A program made the position numbers and the translations under genes. A stretch of DNA of 64,000 nucleotides from positions 4,717,001 through 4,781,000 of the forward strand of contig OY997594.1 of assembly GCA_963921825.1 (NCBI GenBank), written 5' to 3'. Of this stretch, positions 11,445 through 22,646 are shown in pieces. The notes below the pieces were generated by a model. That model saw only the letters and a program-made list of their open reading frames with translations. It did not search any database and was not told where the DNA came from. The stretch is from Erodium maritimum (taxonomy: Eukaryota > Streptophyta > Magnoliopsida > Geraniales > Geraniaceae). How positions within the stretch are numbered: position 1 is the stretch's first letter; each line of letters opens with the position of its first letter.

Positions 11445-11776
11445 TTAATCCAAGTATGTAGTTTATGTCCGATGACATTTTATGTTACCCAACATGAAGG
11501 ACTCGCTGAGCCGGGATCACTAACTAATATTAATCTGATAATAATTGGTAAAGAAGAGAATATATACAGCCAACCCCAAGTGGAATTAATATATCGGAAA
11601 TCACATGTACATATACAAAAGGGGAATCCTCAATGTTCAACAACAGATGCAGCAGCAGCCTCAAGCCAATATGCAGTAACATCCATCAAATGACCCAGTA
11701 TTTGAAACTTGAGTCTTTGTTTGCAGCAAATGCCCCCACCCGCGTGTAAAATTGCATATCAGGTCCCGAATTGTGT

Positions 11777-14700
11777 TCAGGATTGAGATTTCTCCCTCAT
11801 TTTGGCTCTAGCAAAAAATACTCCAGCCAAAAGACCTACAAAATCCATTATGTATTTAAGTTGTGTTCATGAGGTTCCTTGAGATTGCATTCCCTAGTTT
11901 CACTATCTAAAAACTAAATATTATAAAGAGATAATTGCAAAAAAAAGTACCCTGAGGTATTCATTTTTTTTTCCTCTGATTTGATAATTGTAAAACAACG
12001 CCTTGAACTTGTCTTTTTGCTGCAATTTGTATAAAAATGATGATTTTACACTTACGATTTATATTTAAAAAATATTGAGTAAAAAAAATCCTAATTTTCA
12101 CATCCCTTCAATTTTCTTCCTCTTTGTACCATACAAAGAGAAATATAAGGGATATGGAAATTTGGATTTTTTGTTCTTTAATTATTATTTTGAAAATTTA
12201 AATCGTAAGGGTAAAATTGTCATTTTGAAACAAAGAGACAAGTTCAGGGCACTTTTTTGCAATTATCAAAGAAGAAAGCTACAAGTTAGCCAAAAGTGAA
12301 TACATCAGGGTACCTTTTGCAATTATCCCTATTACAAATAAATAAATAAAAACTTACCAAAGAAAATGCTGGCAGAGTTCTCCAGGCTGGTCGGTACCTT
12401 GAATAAAAAGATGCCGGCCACAGACAGCGGGATCTTATTAAGTGATCCTACAAGGCTGCATAATGTAGATTAAATGATGATAAGTTTCTTGCATAGTAGT
12501 TAAAAGAAAATGCTCTAATGACTATTTTTTCATATCTTGCCTGTATGTGGTAGCTCCTGTTTGATGAAGAAACCACATCGAAGTGAAGCTGATTGCCAAA
12601 CCCAAAAATCCGCTGAATGTCATTACCAACCAGAAGTTTGGCAATCTCAAAAGTGGTCTGCAATGTTACCCAATAATTCATGAGCTTCAATAATTGTGTT
12701 TGAAGAGGATTAATCCACAATCAAGATATGGCTAGAGAGTTGTATGCATAAACAAGAAGATAAGATGTCAACTATAAACGTAGACTGAGAATTATCAAAA
12801 TAATTAATATATCTTGGCATGCATAAAATAATCTTTTTCACATTGTTGGTGCAGTTTATCATGAGGACTTCCACAGGTCACTGAATTTACAGTAACAAGA
12901 TCGGATAATGGAGGAATCAAACAGCTATATTAGAGGCTTGTTTTACTAAAAAGAATGTCATTAGCAAGAAGCAATTAGTTGAAAAGATGAAGGCAAGAAT
13001 CTGAATAAAACTTAAAACTTACGTGCTGGAGAGATAATCCACCTCGTTGAAAGCAAAAATCAGAATAAGTCCCAGGGGTAATGAAAGGGTGTTATTTAGC
13101 AAGACCATTGAAAACTCATTTAAATTTCCACTTCTGGTGACCTGCTTGGCTGTATCCATGACCCTACGTAGAGTCAGCTGCACGGATAAAATTAAATGGA
13201 AAGATAATTAGGGACAGCTAATCTCCAATACCTAAATAAATTAAGAGCATCACCAATGGAGGGCGAAAGTGGGGTGAATCCCCGAAAAATTGGTTTTTGG
13301 CAGTTTCAGGCGATTCTCTCTTCTGGGGGGAAGGATTCATCATCCCATGAATTCGCCGGCGAACTCATTTCACCCACCTTGTGGTCACTTGCCACACGAC
13401 ACGTGGGTATTCGCCTGGCTAAATTGCCTCCAGCGTTGTGGGAGGAGGGGAGAATCCTAATCGGGACTATTCGTCCGGATTCGCCTGGCTAAAACGCCGG
13501 TGCGTTAATAGACTAAGAAATTCCTCAATGGGTACATGTTCTCAGTTTGAAGTTGCATTCCTTTATATTTGGGAGTAATGTACTTCAGTTTTTGTATTTT
13601 TCAATTTATATTGCAGAACTAGGTCAATTTTCTTCACATATCAAAGATAGTAGTTCCTTCCAAAATTAAATGCCAACTTAGAGCAGCAAGTCCAAAGAAA
13701 ATGACTGTTTGTACTCACAGAATATGATGCGGTTAAGAAACAATTTAGAATCTGCCACGTGTAGCCAACAGCATGGAAGGATAGATCTGTAATGCCTCCA
13801 GACACTGCTGAAACAATCTGTAAAAGGAAAAGGCAAAGTCAAAATCATCTCATGCTTTATACATAACATTTTAACATGGTATTATTTGTGAAATTTACAT
13901 ATGTGAATTTATGACTAGTTCAAAGTTGTAATAAATATTCATTTATAATGGAAACTAAACAAGTCGAGTTTGAGCTCCAATGTGTTTTCTCGAGTCGACC
14001 TAAAACCAAGCAAGAAAATTTCGATTCAAGCCGAGCTCCAACAATTCTGGGCTTGATCCAGCTCGTTTATATCCCTAAATTACAGAGATAAACATCCTAG
14101 TCGCTAATTTTATGATCTCTTGACCCCCACAAACATATTTCAATATAAATGTTTCTCTTTCCTGTAGATATGCGATCCTAACATGCAGTAAGTATAAGGG
14201 GTGGAAGTTCTTAACCCAAAGAAAAAGAAGAAAAATTATAATTTAAGAAATAGAAGATACCATTAAGAAGAGAGCAGTCCAAACTCTACTCTCATGGTGC
14301 TTATTGAACAAATACATTTCACCAACTGCAGTCATCACATTAGTAACATTCTTCAGCACTGTGACCATAGCAACATTGATATATTTCAAACTGCAAAGAT
14401 GACAAATCACAATTAAGACCCAAATATAGATAAATCCTATGGATTATCACAAGTGGAAAATGTTACATACCTGAACATGCTAGTGATAAGCATACCAACA
14501 AATATAACATTCACCGGCAACCAGACCTTAATCAATTTCCACGTTAGCGGTTCTGTTGTTATTACACCAAGAAAGCTCAAGGTAGACACGATAATAACTG
14601 AGATGAAATTCTACAAAGACAAGATTAGGCTTTGTTAGGTTCCAATACTAGTTTTAAATCGTTTCATTAAATGGCATAATTTGAAATGAAAGCAACTATG

Positions 14701-16609
14701 CCATTAACAGTTGTAAAAAGTTAAGGGGGAACTTTATTAACACACTTTCGGTGGCATTCGATTCTCAAATACACACCGTAAAGGAGAGGGGTTATCAGTG
14801 ACACACTGCCACCTTTCGGTATTCATAAAAAAAACCACGGATTCCGTCCATTTTGTCCCAAAAAACCACTGATAAATGAGAAAAGCGATATTGTTCCTGA
14901 TAAAACCATCACCTATTCATTGTGAATCCAGGGTTTTTGATTAATAACGAAAGTTGACTATGTGTTACTGATAACCCCTCACCTCTAAGAGGTGTTTCTG
15001 AGAATCAAAGGTCGTCGAGGGGGTGTAAATAATGTTTTCCCAAAAGTTAATGAACTCCACTTTGAGGATAAAATGCTGATTTTGCAAAAATTACCTGGTA
15101 TAACATCAAAAATATTCCCGCATTGAAATCATAACTGGAAAGCACAAATTTGTTAACCAGTATCATGCTACAGGAGGATATGCAATAGGCAAGGCCGGAC
15201 AATAAGGCTTGATTGTGTAGTCTAACAGCCTTGCTACTACGTATCGGTTTATCCTCATCCTTTTCCATTTTACCACCTTCCAAGTCACTTCCATCATTAT
15301 CAAGAGGCTTCATTGTAAATGGTGACCTGCATGAAAAAGGAAACGAGAAAAATAGATTTATATAAAAAAAAACTTTATATCGGATTCATATTATAAAACA
15401 GCATCATGCCATAATTGCAAATAATAACAAATTGTACTACTGAATGAGGTTGACTGTACTAAGTTCTACCTAATCTCGGGAGGAACGAACATAGATCAAA
15501 GAGTGTTCATAACATAATTGCAGAGACAATTTCCTCATGAAAATACCTCACAAAATCATACCAAGTAATTAAATATGCAGCACCATCTAATACAAGCAGA
15601 TATATACGCATAACAATTTATTCAGAAGAAGGAATACATAACATTGAAGCTAAAATGAAGCTATAAGAACATAAGGACTCGAAATGCAACCTTGGATTTA
15701 ATCGTGAACAACAACAAGCGATAAATGATACATAACTTAAAATGCATACCGGTTAACTACGTCTCTTCTTAAAGGGCTGGATACTTGATCCGCTACTCCA
15801 TTAAGATCATGATATTTGAGGCCTCTTTCCCCACTTAGATTTCTTTCAAAAAAAGGTTCAGGCGAATCTAGAGAAGCACTGAGAGACAAAGTTCTTCAAC
15901 AGAAAAGGATGGGATAGGTATCAATTCCAAGTTCCGGTTGGAAATTAACATAATTAACACAACAGAAGATTCAAAAAAAAAAGTATCAGGGTACAGTGAT
16001 GGAGATACAATCAACGAGAAATAAGAACCCGGCTCACGAGAAGTAAAGGCTTCCCACTTACTTGGAGTCAAAGTTATAAAATTTATTTATGCATCCACCT
16101 AATACAAATATGCATAGGAATCAACACCTCTACCGGTTGGATACCTCGTCTTACTTCAAGTGAAATATTTTAACATAAATCTTGACTAGATTGGAACAGT
16201 TAAGACTTGGCAACTTGGAGATTGATAACAAGATAAGTTTTCAGGTGGATATGAAGATGAATTTTCAGGTGGGTACTAAAGATACTAAGTTCATTTTCCT
16301 TTCCACCACTTTCTCAGTAACCAAACACGAGTAAGTGTAACTCTGCAATACCACACTTTGGCACACAGATGTAACAAGAGAACTCAGCTTAAAAATGGTA
16401 AAGCTCCTACACAAGCTCCCACTTTCTGTGACCATAAACAATCAACATACAAGACCAATCTAAATTTGCGAAGCCAAATTGATGAACAAAAAGAGCATGA
16501 AATCATTACCCATCAGATGTCGAGCACCAAAACCATCAAATCCCAAAAACAAAAGACTACCCAAGACAACAAAAAGGGAAAAATGAAGACGAAATCACCT
16601 TGAACCCAT
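11777..16609 (-). CDS. GONST1: GONST1-type Golgi GDP-mannose transporter, 389 aa
   Basis: Multi-pass nucleotide-sugar antiporter of the Golgi membrane, supplying GDP-sugars for glycan and glycosylinositol-phosphoceramide synthesis. Exons (minus): 16609-16599, 15878-15750, 15326-15095, 14610-14471, 14390-14261, 13817-13719, 13177-13023, 12657-12541, 12455-12358, 11835-11777; all phases agree. The protein starts MGSSASLDSPEPFFERN. Matches to the family include LLSGLAYCISSCSMILVNKF, LKYINVAMVTVLKNVTN and FLGLAISFTSMWFLHQTGAT. The GDP-sugar motif GXXNK appears as GSLNK, about residues 341-345, and the protein ends ARAKMREKSQS. An internal ATG (MKPLDNDGSDLEGGK) corresponds to the shorter start used in some annotations. 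The intron after exon 8 has a GC donor. Introns hold MITEs at 11928, 13245 and 14725. Confidence 0.95.
11928..12329. mobile_element. MITE in the last GONST1 intron (GGAATAATTGC family)
   Basis: Ends GAGATAATTGCAAAAAAAAG and TTTTGCAATTATCCC. Flanks TATTATAAA (11919-11927) and TATTACAAA (12330-12338) make a 9-bp target duplication with one mismatch. It ends 28 bp from coding exon 9 (12358-12455). Confidence 0.85.
13245..13505. mobile_element. Tourist/Harbinger-like MITE in a GONST1 intron
   Basis: Left end GAGCATCACCAATGG preceded by TAA (13242-13244); degenerate right end followed by TAA (13506-13508). The interior, with its 'CCCACCTTGTG' and 'TTCGCCTGGCTAA' segments, resembles the MITE at 21641-21823. 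It lies in the intron between exons 6 and 7. Confidence 0.6.
14725..15041. mobile_element. MITE in a GONST1 intron with perfect 9-bp target duplication
   Basis: Ends GGGGGAACTTTATTAACACAC and GTAAATAATGTTTTCCC. Perfect flanking repeat AAAAGTTAA at 14716-14724 and 15042-15050. It lies in the intron between exons 3 and 4. The termini and 9-bp duplication suggest a Mutator-type non-autonomous element; the interior is unlike the other families here. Confidence 0.85.
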
Positions 16610-16859
16610 CGTAGACAAAAAGCTCAAGAGCCGAACATGAATGAACAAGACCCGCGATTTACGAAGAACCCATCAAAGCTCGCAACACTGGTGACCCAAA
16701 AATCACAGAATCTGGGGAATCGAGGGGGAGATAGAGAGACCCTTTCCAGATTCAAGTTAGAAAAAAACAAAGAACAAGTCTGCGAACTAGAGTTCAACGC
16801 TTCTCCAACTCGCCTAAGATTCGAAAAATAGAACTACTTTTCTTTGAGAATGGATTTTA

Positions 16860-17880
16860 AAATGGGCAACGCTCAATTGTTCGTTAAATACCGCTGACAT
16901 TTCATATTTTTCAAAGTGGTACAGCAATTAGTATTTAGAGTTGGAGTTATTAAATCATAAAAATGATAACTTTGATATTTTTTTATGAGATATAACTTTG
17001 ATATTATTACTCCTATGTTTTGTCCTCAGCTATAAATGATACATAGTGGTTGACATTATTGTAAATATAGTTACTTATTTATATCAAAATTACTATAAGG
17101 GTTTGTTATTCAAAATATAATGTAGATATTTTCTTTGGTTGACTTGTATACATCTTCAATTATGATTTTTTTTCTTCCAGACATTCAAATATATAAATAA
17201 GTAAATCCAAATAAAAAATGTTGTTTCAAAAATTATTTTGACTATTTTAGTTGTCGCTCTTAATATAATATCTCGAATTTATATATATTGATTTATCTTT
17301 TAAATTATATCGATATCCAATATGATACATGTATATGTAGTTTTAGTGGCATTGGCACGCAAAAATGGTAGTGCTATTGGGACATAAACTTGATTTTAGG
17401 CAAGAAAGCACCAGAGGAGCACTGATTTAGTGGATTGTGAACTATTCTGAGGTGTAGTCATCCAAGACAAGAGGCCTCAAAAGTTAGCTACACATTCATT
17501 TCATCCCTCAAGGATGGACCAATAATAATAATATAATTATAATAATTATTATTATAAAAAAAAAGATGATAATGGGTTGCAAGTTGGCCATACATAATGT
17601 ACTGAATATTTTTCTCTTTTCTTAGATGGCAGCCAATAGTGGTTTGATTAGTGGAGGGTCCTTCCAACAGTAACATCCAGATCAGAATATCCTTTATTCA
17701 TGAATAATAAAATTGATCTTATGTCCTTCCAAGTCATCATTTTTATACAAATTGAAATAGAAAGACAAATTCTGTATTTTTTTCACAATTACGAAAGAAG
17801 AGGGCTACAAGTTGTACAAAACGAATATCTCAAAGTAAACCATTCCCAAAATCAATGACCTCCATAATACCACAAGTTTA
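16860..17880. other. AT-rich intergenic DNA with a MITE remnant
   Basis: No gene supported. At about 17757-17860 there is a fragment resembling the right half of the GGAATAATTGC MITE family (AATTACGAAAGAAGAGGGCTAC and following). Pure A/T tracts occur around 17525-17560. Confidence 0.45.
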
Positions 17881-17942
17881 GGTAGCTAAACTCTGAAGAT
17901 GCAAAGATTGTATTTATTCATCAATTGCAGAAAGAATCTGAA

Positions 17943-20900
17943 CTACAGCTCAAACCTCTTCCTAGCGCGTTTGTTGGTGTTTCTGAGCTCCACCAAAGAG
18001 GGCAGAGGCCGAGGGACTGGTATGTTATTTAATCTGTACAACGTCTTCAAGCTTTTGTTGAAGCTCTTCGATGATCCAATGGGTGAATATGAAGAGCCCT
18101 TGCACACTTCTGCTTCTTTCTCCAGCAACTTCCCACATTGACTTTCAGTTTCATCTACCAGTAACTTGTTCTCCAATGATATTTTTCGGTTTTCTTCTGT
18201 GGATATGGTTTGATTCTGTCCATGTAGGAACGTAGAGCTTTGGAGACCGAGCCTAGCTCTTCCAAATAATGTGACTGTTGGCATTTTGCTTGTAGGGGAC
18301 AAAGTCAAGCATGTTTTGGGGCTAGCAGATATTGCGGAGCTTTGAGTGGCTTGTCCAGCTACTTGACTGACTGGTGCAGCTGCATTTAAAGAAGCTTCTA
18401 CCCCGATATCTAGAAGCTTCCAAAGAGGGTCATCTGAAGCAAACCGAGAGACAAGACAGTTCTTCTTCACATAACTTAGCTCCATTGCCCTACAGCTCGG
18501 GGTTGTTGAGACAACCCATTTAGGTGCAAGAAGTTGCAGTGCCCATTCAAGTTCTTCCCTGGAAGAATGCATGGAGTAGCAGACATGCCAAACACCAAAC
18601 TGATCCTTCACAGCCTCGTTGAATCTCAGTTTTCTTTGACTTCTTTCAGCCTCCGGATACTCTTCCTCGCATGCATACCACTGTGCTGAAGGACGAATTA
18701 TAAGAGGCTCTGGCTGCAGATTTGCTCGGGACTCAGCAATCTTTGCCTGAGCTCTTTCATAGAGTCTAGGGAACCCATCAAACATCCGGAACCGAGAAGA
18801 TGGATCTTGAGTGATGATTTCAGGACATATGAGTGTTAAAGCTTGGAAATATTCTGGATTGGAAGCTTTATCAACAAATATCTTGGATCCGAATGTTTGG
18901 GACACACCCATCAGTATTTCTTCTTGCCCAAGAAGATCACAGCTAAGATACACCACTGGAACGTCAGGGTGTTTCCATATGCAATTTATAACCTGCTTCA
19001 TGGATATGATATTAATCAGGGAAAATTGCAAAAAACGACCCTAATGTATGTGTTTTTGGCAACTTGTGACCTCAAAAAAAAAACTCTAGTAACTTGTACC
19101 CCTGAGCTTTCAAATTTTTGCACCGTTTATCAGAGTTAAGAAATTGATGAAAAGACTTATTCACCCCTCATTCAGTTGATTAGTTCAAGGTCACAAAATG
19201 TCATACTTGGGGGGCATTTTTTGCAAACATTCCTTTTTAATACAAGGGTATAAGTGGTGTTTACAAACTTTGGAGGTCACGTGCCATTTTGTATGAAATC
19301 CATTACTTTTCACTAACGGTGCAAGAAAACGAAACTTTGAGGCTACAGTTGCAAGAGTTTTTTTCTCCAGGGACACAAGTTGCCAAAATCTCAAACAAGA
19401 GGGTTATTTTCTGCAATTTTCCCTATTAATTACAACATTTCAAGGTTATTATGTAATGAGGGTGAGACTGATAAGGGCATAAACAATCAAGATAAGATGA
19501 TAACTAGGGTACCTGAGATTTAGCCGAATGCTTGCTGGGCATCTTTTGAGAGAACTTCCCAAAGGTACAGTCTAGAAAAAGATAATCAAGCTGACACCTT
19601 GGCCTTTTGTCTTTCCTGCCAACATACTTCTCTGGTAAACTTAGCAGGCACTCGGGGGTGAGTCTACAATCTCCCGTGTGAAGGATATTACCAAAAGGGC
19701 CTTCAAACAAGAACATCACAGCTCCTGAGTTTATCCAATCCATGCCAAACAAGTGAACAAATGTCAATAGTGTTCAATCCAAGCTGTTTTAGAACTAAAA
19801 TAGGTGCCATTGAATTTCCCTTATCTGTATTGTTTCCATCAGTTTTTACTCGCACCTCTATATTTTCAGAAGAATGGCATAAATATGCAGTCATATAGAG
19901 TCAATCCTATTCATTTATATGTAATTAGTAACAGGTGGAGAGCATAAACAAGGGGGAAACATCTATCAGAAGAGGAGTGTGCAAGAGCCGAGGCCAAATT
20001 AAAGAAAGGAATAATTGCAAAAAAGTACCCTGAGTATTCATTTTTGCAACTTGTAACCCTCTTCTTTGATAATTACAAAAAAAAAAGTAGCACAAAGAGT
20101 AAGAAATTTAGGGATATAAATTTTGGATTTTTTGTTCTTCAATTATTACTTTTAAAATTTAAATTTCTGAGGGTCAAATCGTTATTTTGAAACAAATTTG
20201 TACAAAGTCCAACAAAAAGACAAGTTCATGGCACTTTTTTGCAATTATCAAAGAAGGCTACAAAAAAAACTGAATACCTCAGGGTACTTTTTTGCAACTA
20301 TCCCTTAAAGAAAATAGTTTTCCAGCAATAAGAACTTCAATATTCCAGTAATAATGCCTAGTAAACAAAAAAAAACATAACAAGCACAATCAGCGATATA
20401 ATTCATTCGGATAGCATTTCTCAAGAAGAAAATACAAATTAACACCACACATGCACATAGAAGAACTTTTGAAGGCATCTTAGGGAGCTTCACACATAAT
20501 AGGTATCCTAAGATTCAACACGAACATAATAATACACAGCCAATTGTCAATGATGAATCTCTTATCCAACTTCAGGCTAAAAACCACTATAAATTGACCA
20601 AAACTATCTGCAAATAAGTAGGCAAAATTGAACACTAGGAAATGAAAACCAACGCCTCAACATAAGGGTGAATTGCAAATTCAGTACAAAACCAACACAA
20701 TCATACAAGGACTCAATAAACATCCATGATCGTTAATATCATATAACCCAGATAAATTAAATGAACAGAAAAAGAAAAAAAAAACAACTCAAGCACATTA
20801 CAAACGCATAATCACATGCCAGTAGGCAAAATTGAACACTAGGAAATGAGAACCAACACCTCAACATAAGGGTGAATTGCAAACTCAGTACAAAATCAGA

Positions 20901-21399
20901 GTTCAGCCAACACAATCATATAAGGACTCAATAAATATCCATAATCGTTAATATCATTTAACCCAGATAAATTAATGAGCAAAAAAAACAAATCAAGCAC
21001 ATTACAACCACATAATCACACACCAGGGCAGTGATTTGCATCCAAAGCTGTAACAGTGAAAGACCCATCAGGATCTTCAATCGCAACCGACTGACCCGCC
21101 TCAATACCCACAAACATAGACCCGTCAAGCTGCGACAACACGAACAAAAATGGAGAATTTAACCAAAAATTTCACTTGGGTACCTCCAAAAACAGCAAAA
21201 AAAGGCATACCTGAGGGAAGGATTGGAGAAGGAGGGTTTTGGTGAGATGGGTCGAGTAAATGGGGAAGGAGGAGTGCGTGGAGATGCCAGAGGAGTGGTC
21301 TTTGTGGGCATGGGTGAGGAAGTGATGTCTCTTCTTCTTCGACGATGGCGTCCATGTATCCACCGAGAACGGCAGGCCTCTGGGCATCTCGATTGTCAT
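17943..21399 (-). CDS. SNM1/Apollo-like DNA cross-link repair nuclease (metallo-beta-lactamase/beta-CASP), 518 aa
   Basis: Member of the DCLRE1/SNM1 5' exonuclease family, which trims DNA ends, cross-links and telomeres. Exons (minus): 21399-21211, 21129-21024, 19724-19513, 18992-17943, phases 0/1/0. The start is MTIEMPRGLPFSVDTW. The metal-binding motif HxHxDH appears as HAHKDH (residues 30-35). Further motifs are DANHCPGAVMF (His about 96), HTGDCRL (Asp about 117), the beta-CASP acidic motif DYLFLDCTF and the downstream His in CYSMHSSREELEWAL. A low-complexity tail of about 190 residues follows and ends KRARKRFEL. The size and layout fit the plant Apollo/SNM1B-like class (Arabidopsis At1g27410 type) better than SNM1 proper or Artemis. 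Introns contain MITEs at 19019 and 20008 and a tandem duplication at 20617-21024. Confidence 0.9.
19019..19423. mobile_element. MITE in the last SNM1-like intron
   Basis: Ends GGGAAAATTGCAAAAAACG and TTCTGCAATTTTCCC; flanks TATTAATCA (19010-19018) and TATTAATTA (19424-19432), a 9-bp duplication with one mismatch. It sits 26 bp upstream of the exon 4 acceptor on the minus strand, so it displaces most of the original polypyrimidine and branch region. Confidence 0.85.
20008..20304. mobile_element. MITE in SNM1-like intron 2, perfect 9-bp duplication
   Basis: Ends GGAATAATTGCAAAAAAGTAC and TTTTTTGCAACTATCCC with perfect flanking TTAAAGAAA at 19999-20007 and 20305-20313. The perfect duplication suggests one of the younger insertions of this family in the window. 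Confidence 0.9.
20617..21024. repeat. Tandem duplication of about 204 bp abutting an SNM1-like splice donor
   Basis: Unit 1 (about 20617-20820) and unit 2 (about 20821-21024) both contain AGTAGGCAAAATTGAACACT, CTCAACATAAGGGTGAATTG and CCCAGATAAATTAA. Both end in a CATAATCACA(T/C) segment. On the minus strand unit 2 ends exactly at the exon 2 donor (CTG|GTGTGTG), while the same place in unit 1 reads CTGGCATGTG. Confidence 0.8.
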
Positions 21400-21640
21400 C
21401 GTCTTCGCGAAACTGGAGATCGCCGATGGCCCAGAATTGGACGCGAAGCAAAGAAGGATAAAAAGAGAGGGAAAAAAGTTTTGGTCTTTATAATCTCAGC
21501 AAATTTGCAAAGCTTCCTCTGAAAGATAGAGGGCAATTTCTTTCTATTTTATTATTATTATTTATTTATTAAGAGTAATGTTCTGGTCCTCGGTTCTACA
21601 TTTGCTTTTTTTCCCATTTCTACCACCAGACGACCTACTA

Positions 21641-21823
21641 GAGCATCTGCAATGCCGGACGAATTGGAGGAGAATTCAGCAAATGAACCGGCGAAAAATG
21701 TGGTCTTTGGCGGTTTTGCCCACCTTGTGACCACGCTATTTGTGTGGATTCGTCTAATTGCCTATAGCGCTATGGGAGGCAGGGCGAATCGACTCAAGTA
21801 GGCTAACTCCAATGGAGATGCTC
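21641..21823. mobile_element. Tourist/Harbinger-like MITE
   Basis: Ends GAGCATCTGCAATGCC and GGAGATGCTC with flanking CTA (21638-21640) and TTA (21824-21826). It is related to 13245-13505 by ends and interior (CCCACCTTGTGACCACG). Confidence 0.65.
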
Positions 21824-21861
21824 TTAGACTGGTTTTGTTTTAGACAAATTAGTATCTGTTA

Positions 21862-22137
21862 GGGTTAATTATTTTTAATACCCCTTATGTATTGGTAACA
21901 CACTTTTAGTACCCCATATGTATTGGTAACGCAATGGACAAAATTTTAGCTAAGTTTACGTCATTTTGATTATATGTGACCAATTTATAAAGTGGTATTA
22001 AATTACATGTGACAAACTCATAAGGGATGTTAACAGTGTGTTCCCAAAACGCAAGGATTCTTATTGAACATTATAAAACTTTGGGGTACTAAAGGTGTGT
22101 TACCGATTCAAAAATGGTACAAAAAGGTAATTAACCC
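21862..22137. mobile_element. MITE of the GGGTTAATTA family, perfect 9-bp duplication
   Basis: Ends GGGTTAATTATTTTTAATACC and GGTAATTAACCC, flanked by perfect TATCTGTTA at 21853-21861 and 22138-22146. Copies or fragments of this family also lie at 27258-27999, 30264-30350, about 60004-60270 and 63879-64000. Confidence 0.9.
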
Positions 22138-22146
22138 TATCTGTTA

Positions 22147-22646
22147 TGTATATCAGGATCTTCACTTCTAAGGTTATGAAGGGATTAAGACTAATTGCAT
22201 ATGACTACATGAATCAACTGATGATTAAGGAATGGATTAGTTTTTTTTAGAGCAATCATAGAAGTTTACAATATCATTAACCAATACTAGCATCACTTTG
22301 TGCACATACAAAAAAAACTCATTACAATCATGAAGATATAAACAACACAATCACTCATTTTCTACTAAGCAACAATACCCATCTGTTCATTGGGGTTGGC
22401 TGAGCAAACATATCTTCTTAAGGACAATCCAATGGCAACTACCCCAAAATTTCCTCAAATGTTTCCAATTTTCAACTCAAACAGCATAAACAAACCAGAA
22501 TCCTGGCAAAATGTACTAAAAACAACATTTACTGTTGTTATGAACAAGACGATCCCACAAGTTTCACTGCACAACCCCACAACCCTCATGTAGATTTAAG
22601 TTTCGTCGACCGTTTAGGCAATGTGTGGCTGCTGCTATATGGTGCA
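22147..22646 (-). other. 3' flank and UTR of the WVD2-like gene
   Basis: No gene supported on either strand. The stretch nearest 22646 is the likely 3' UTR of the minus-strand WVD2-like gene; no polyadenylation site was assigned. Confidence 0.4.

Noticed and set aside
12075-12299. 74-codon frame in the GONST1 intron
   Set aside because: Entirely inside the MITE 11928-12329 and made of its AT-rich interior.
17943-18141. Plus-strand frame 17899-18141 as a gene
   Set aside because: It lies opposite the C-terminal coding exon of the SNM1-like gene and shows no family resemblance.
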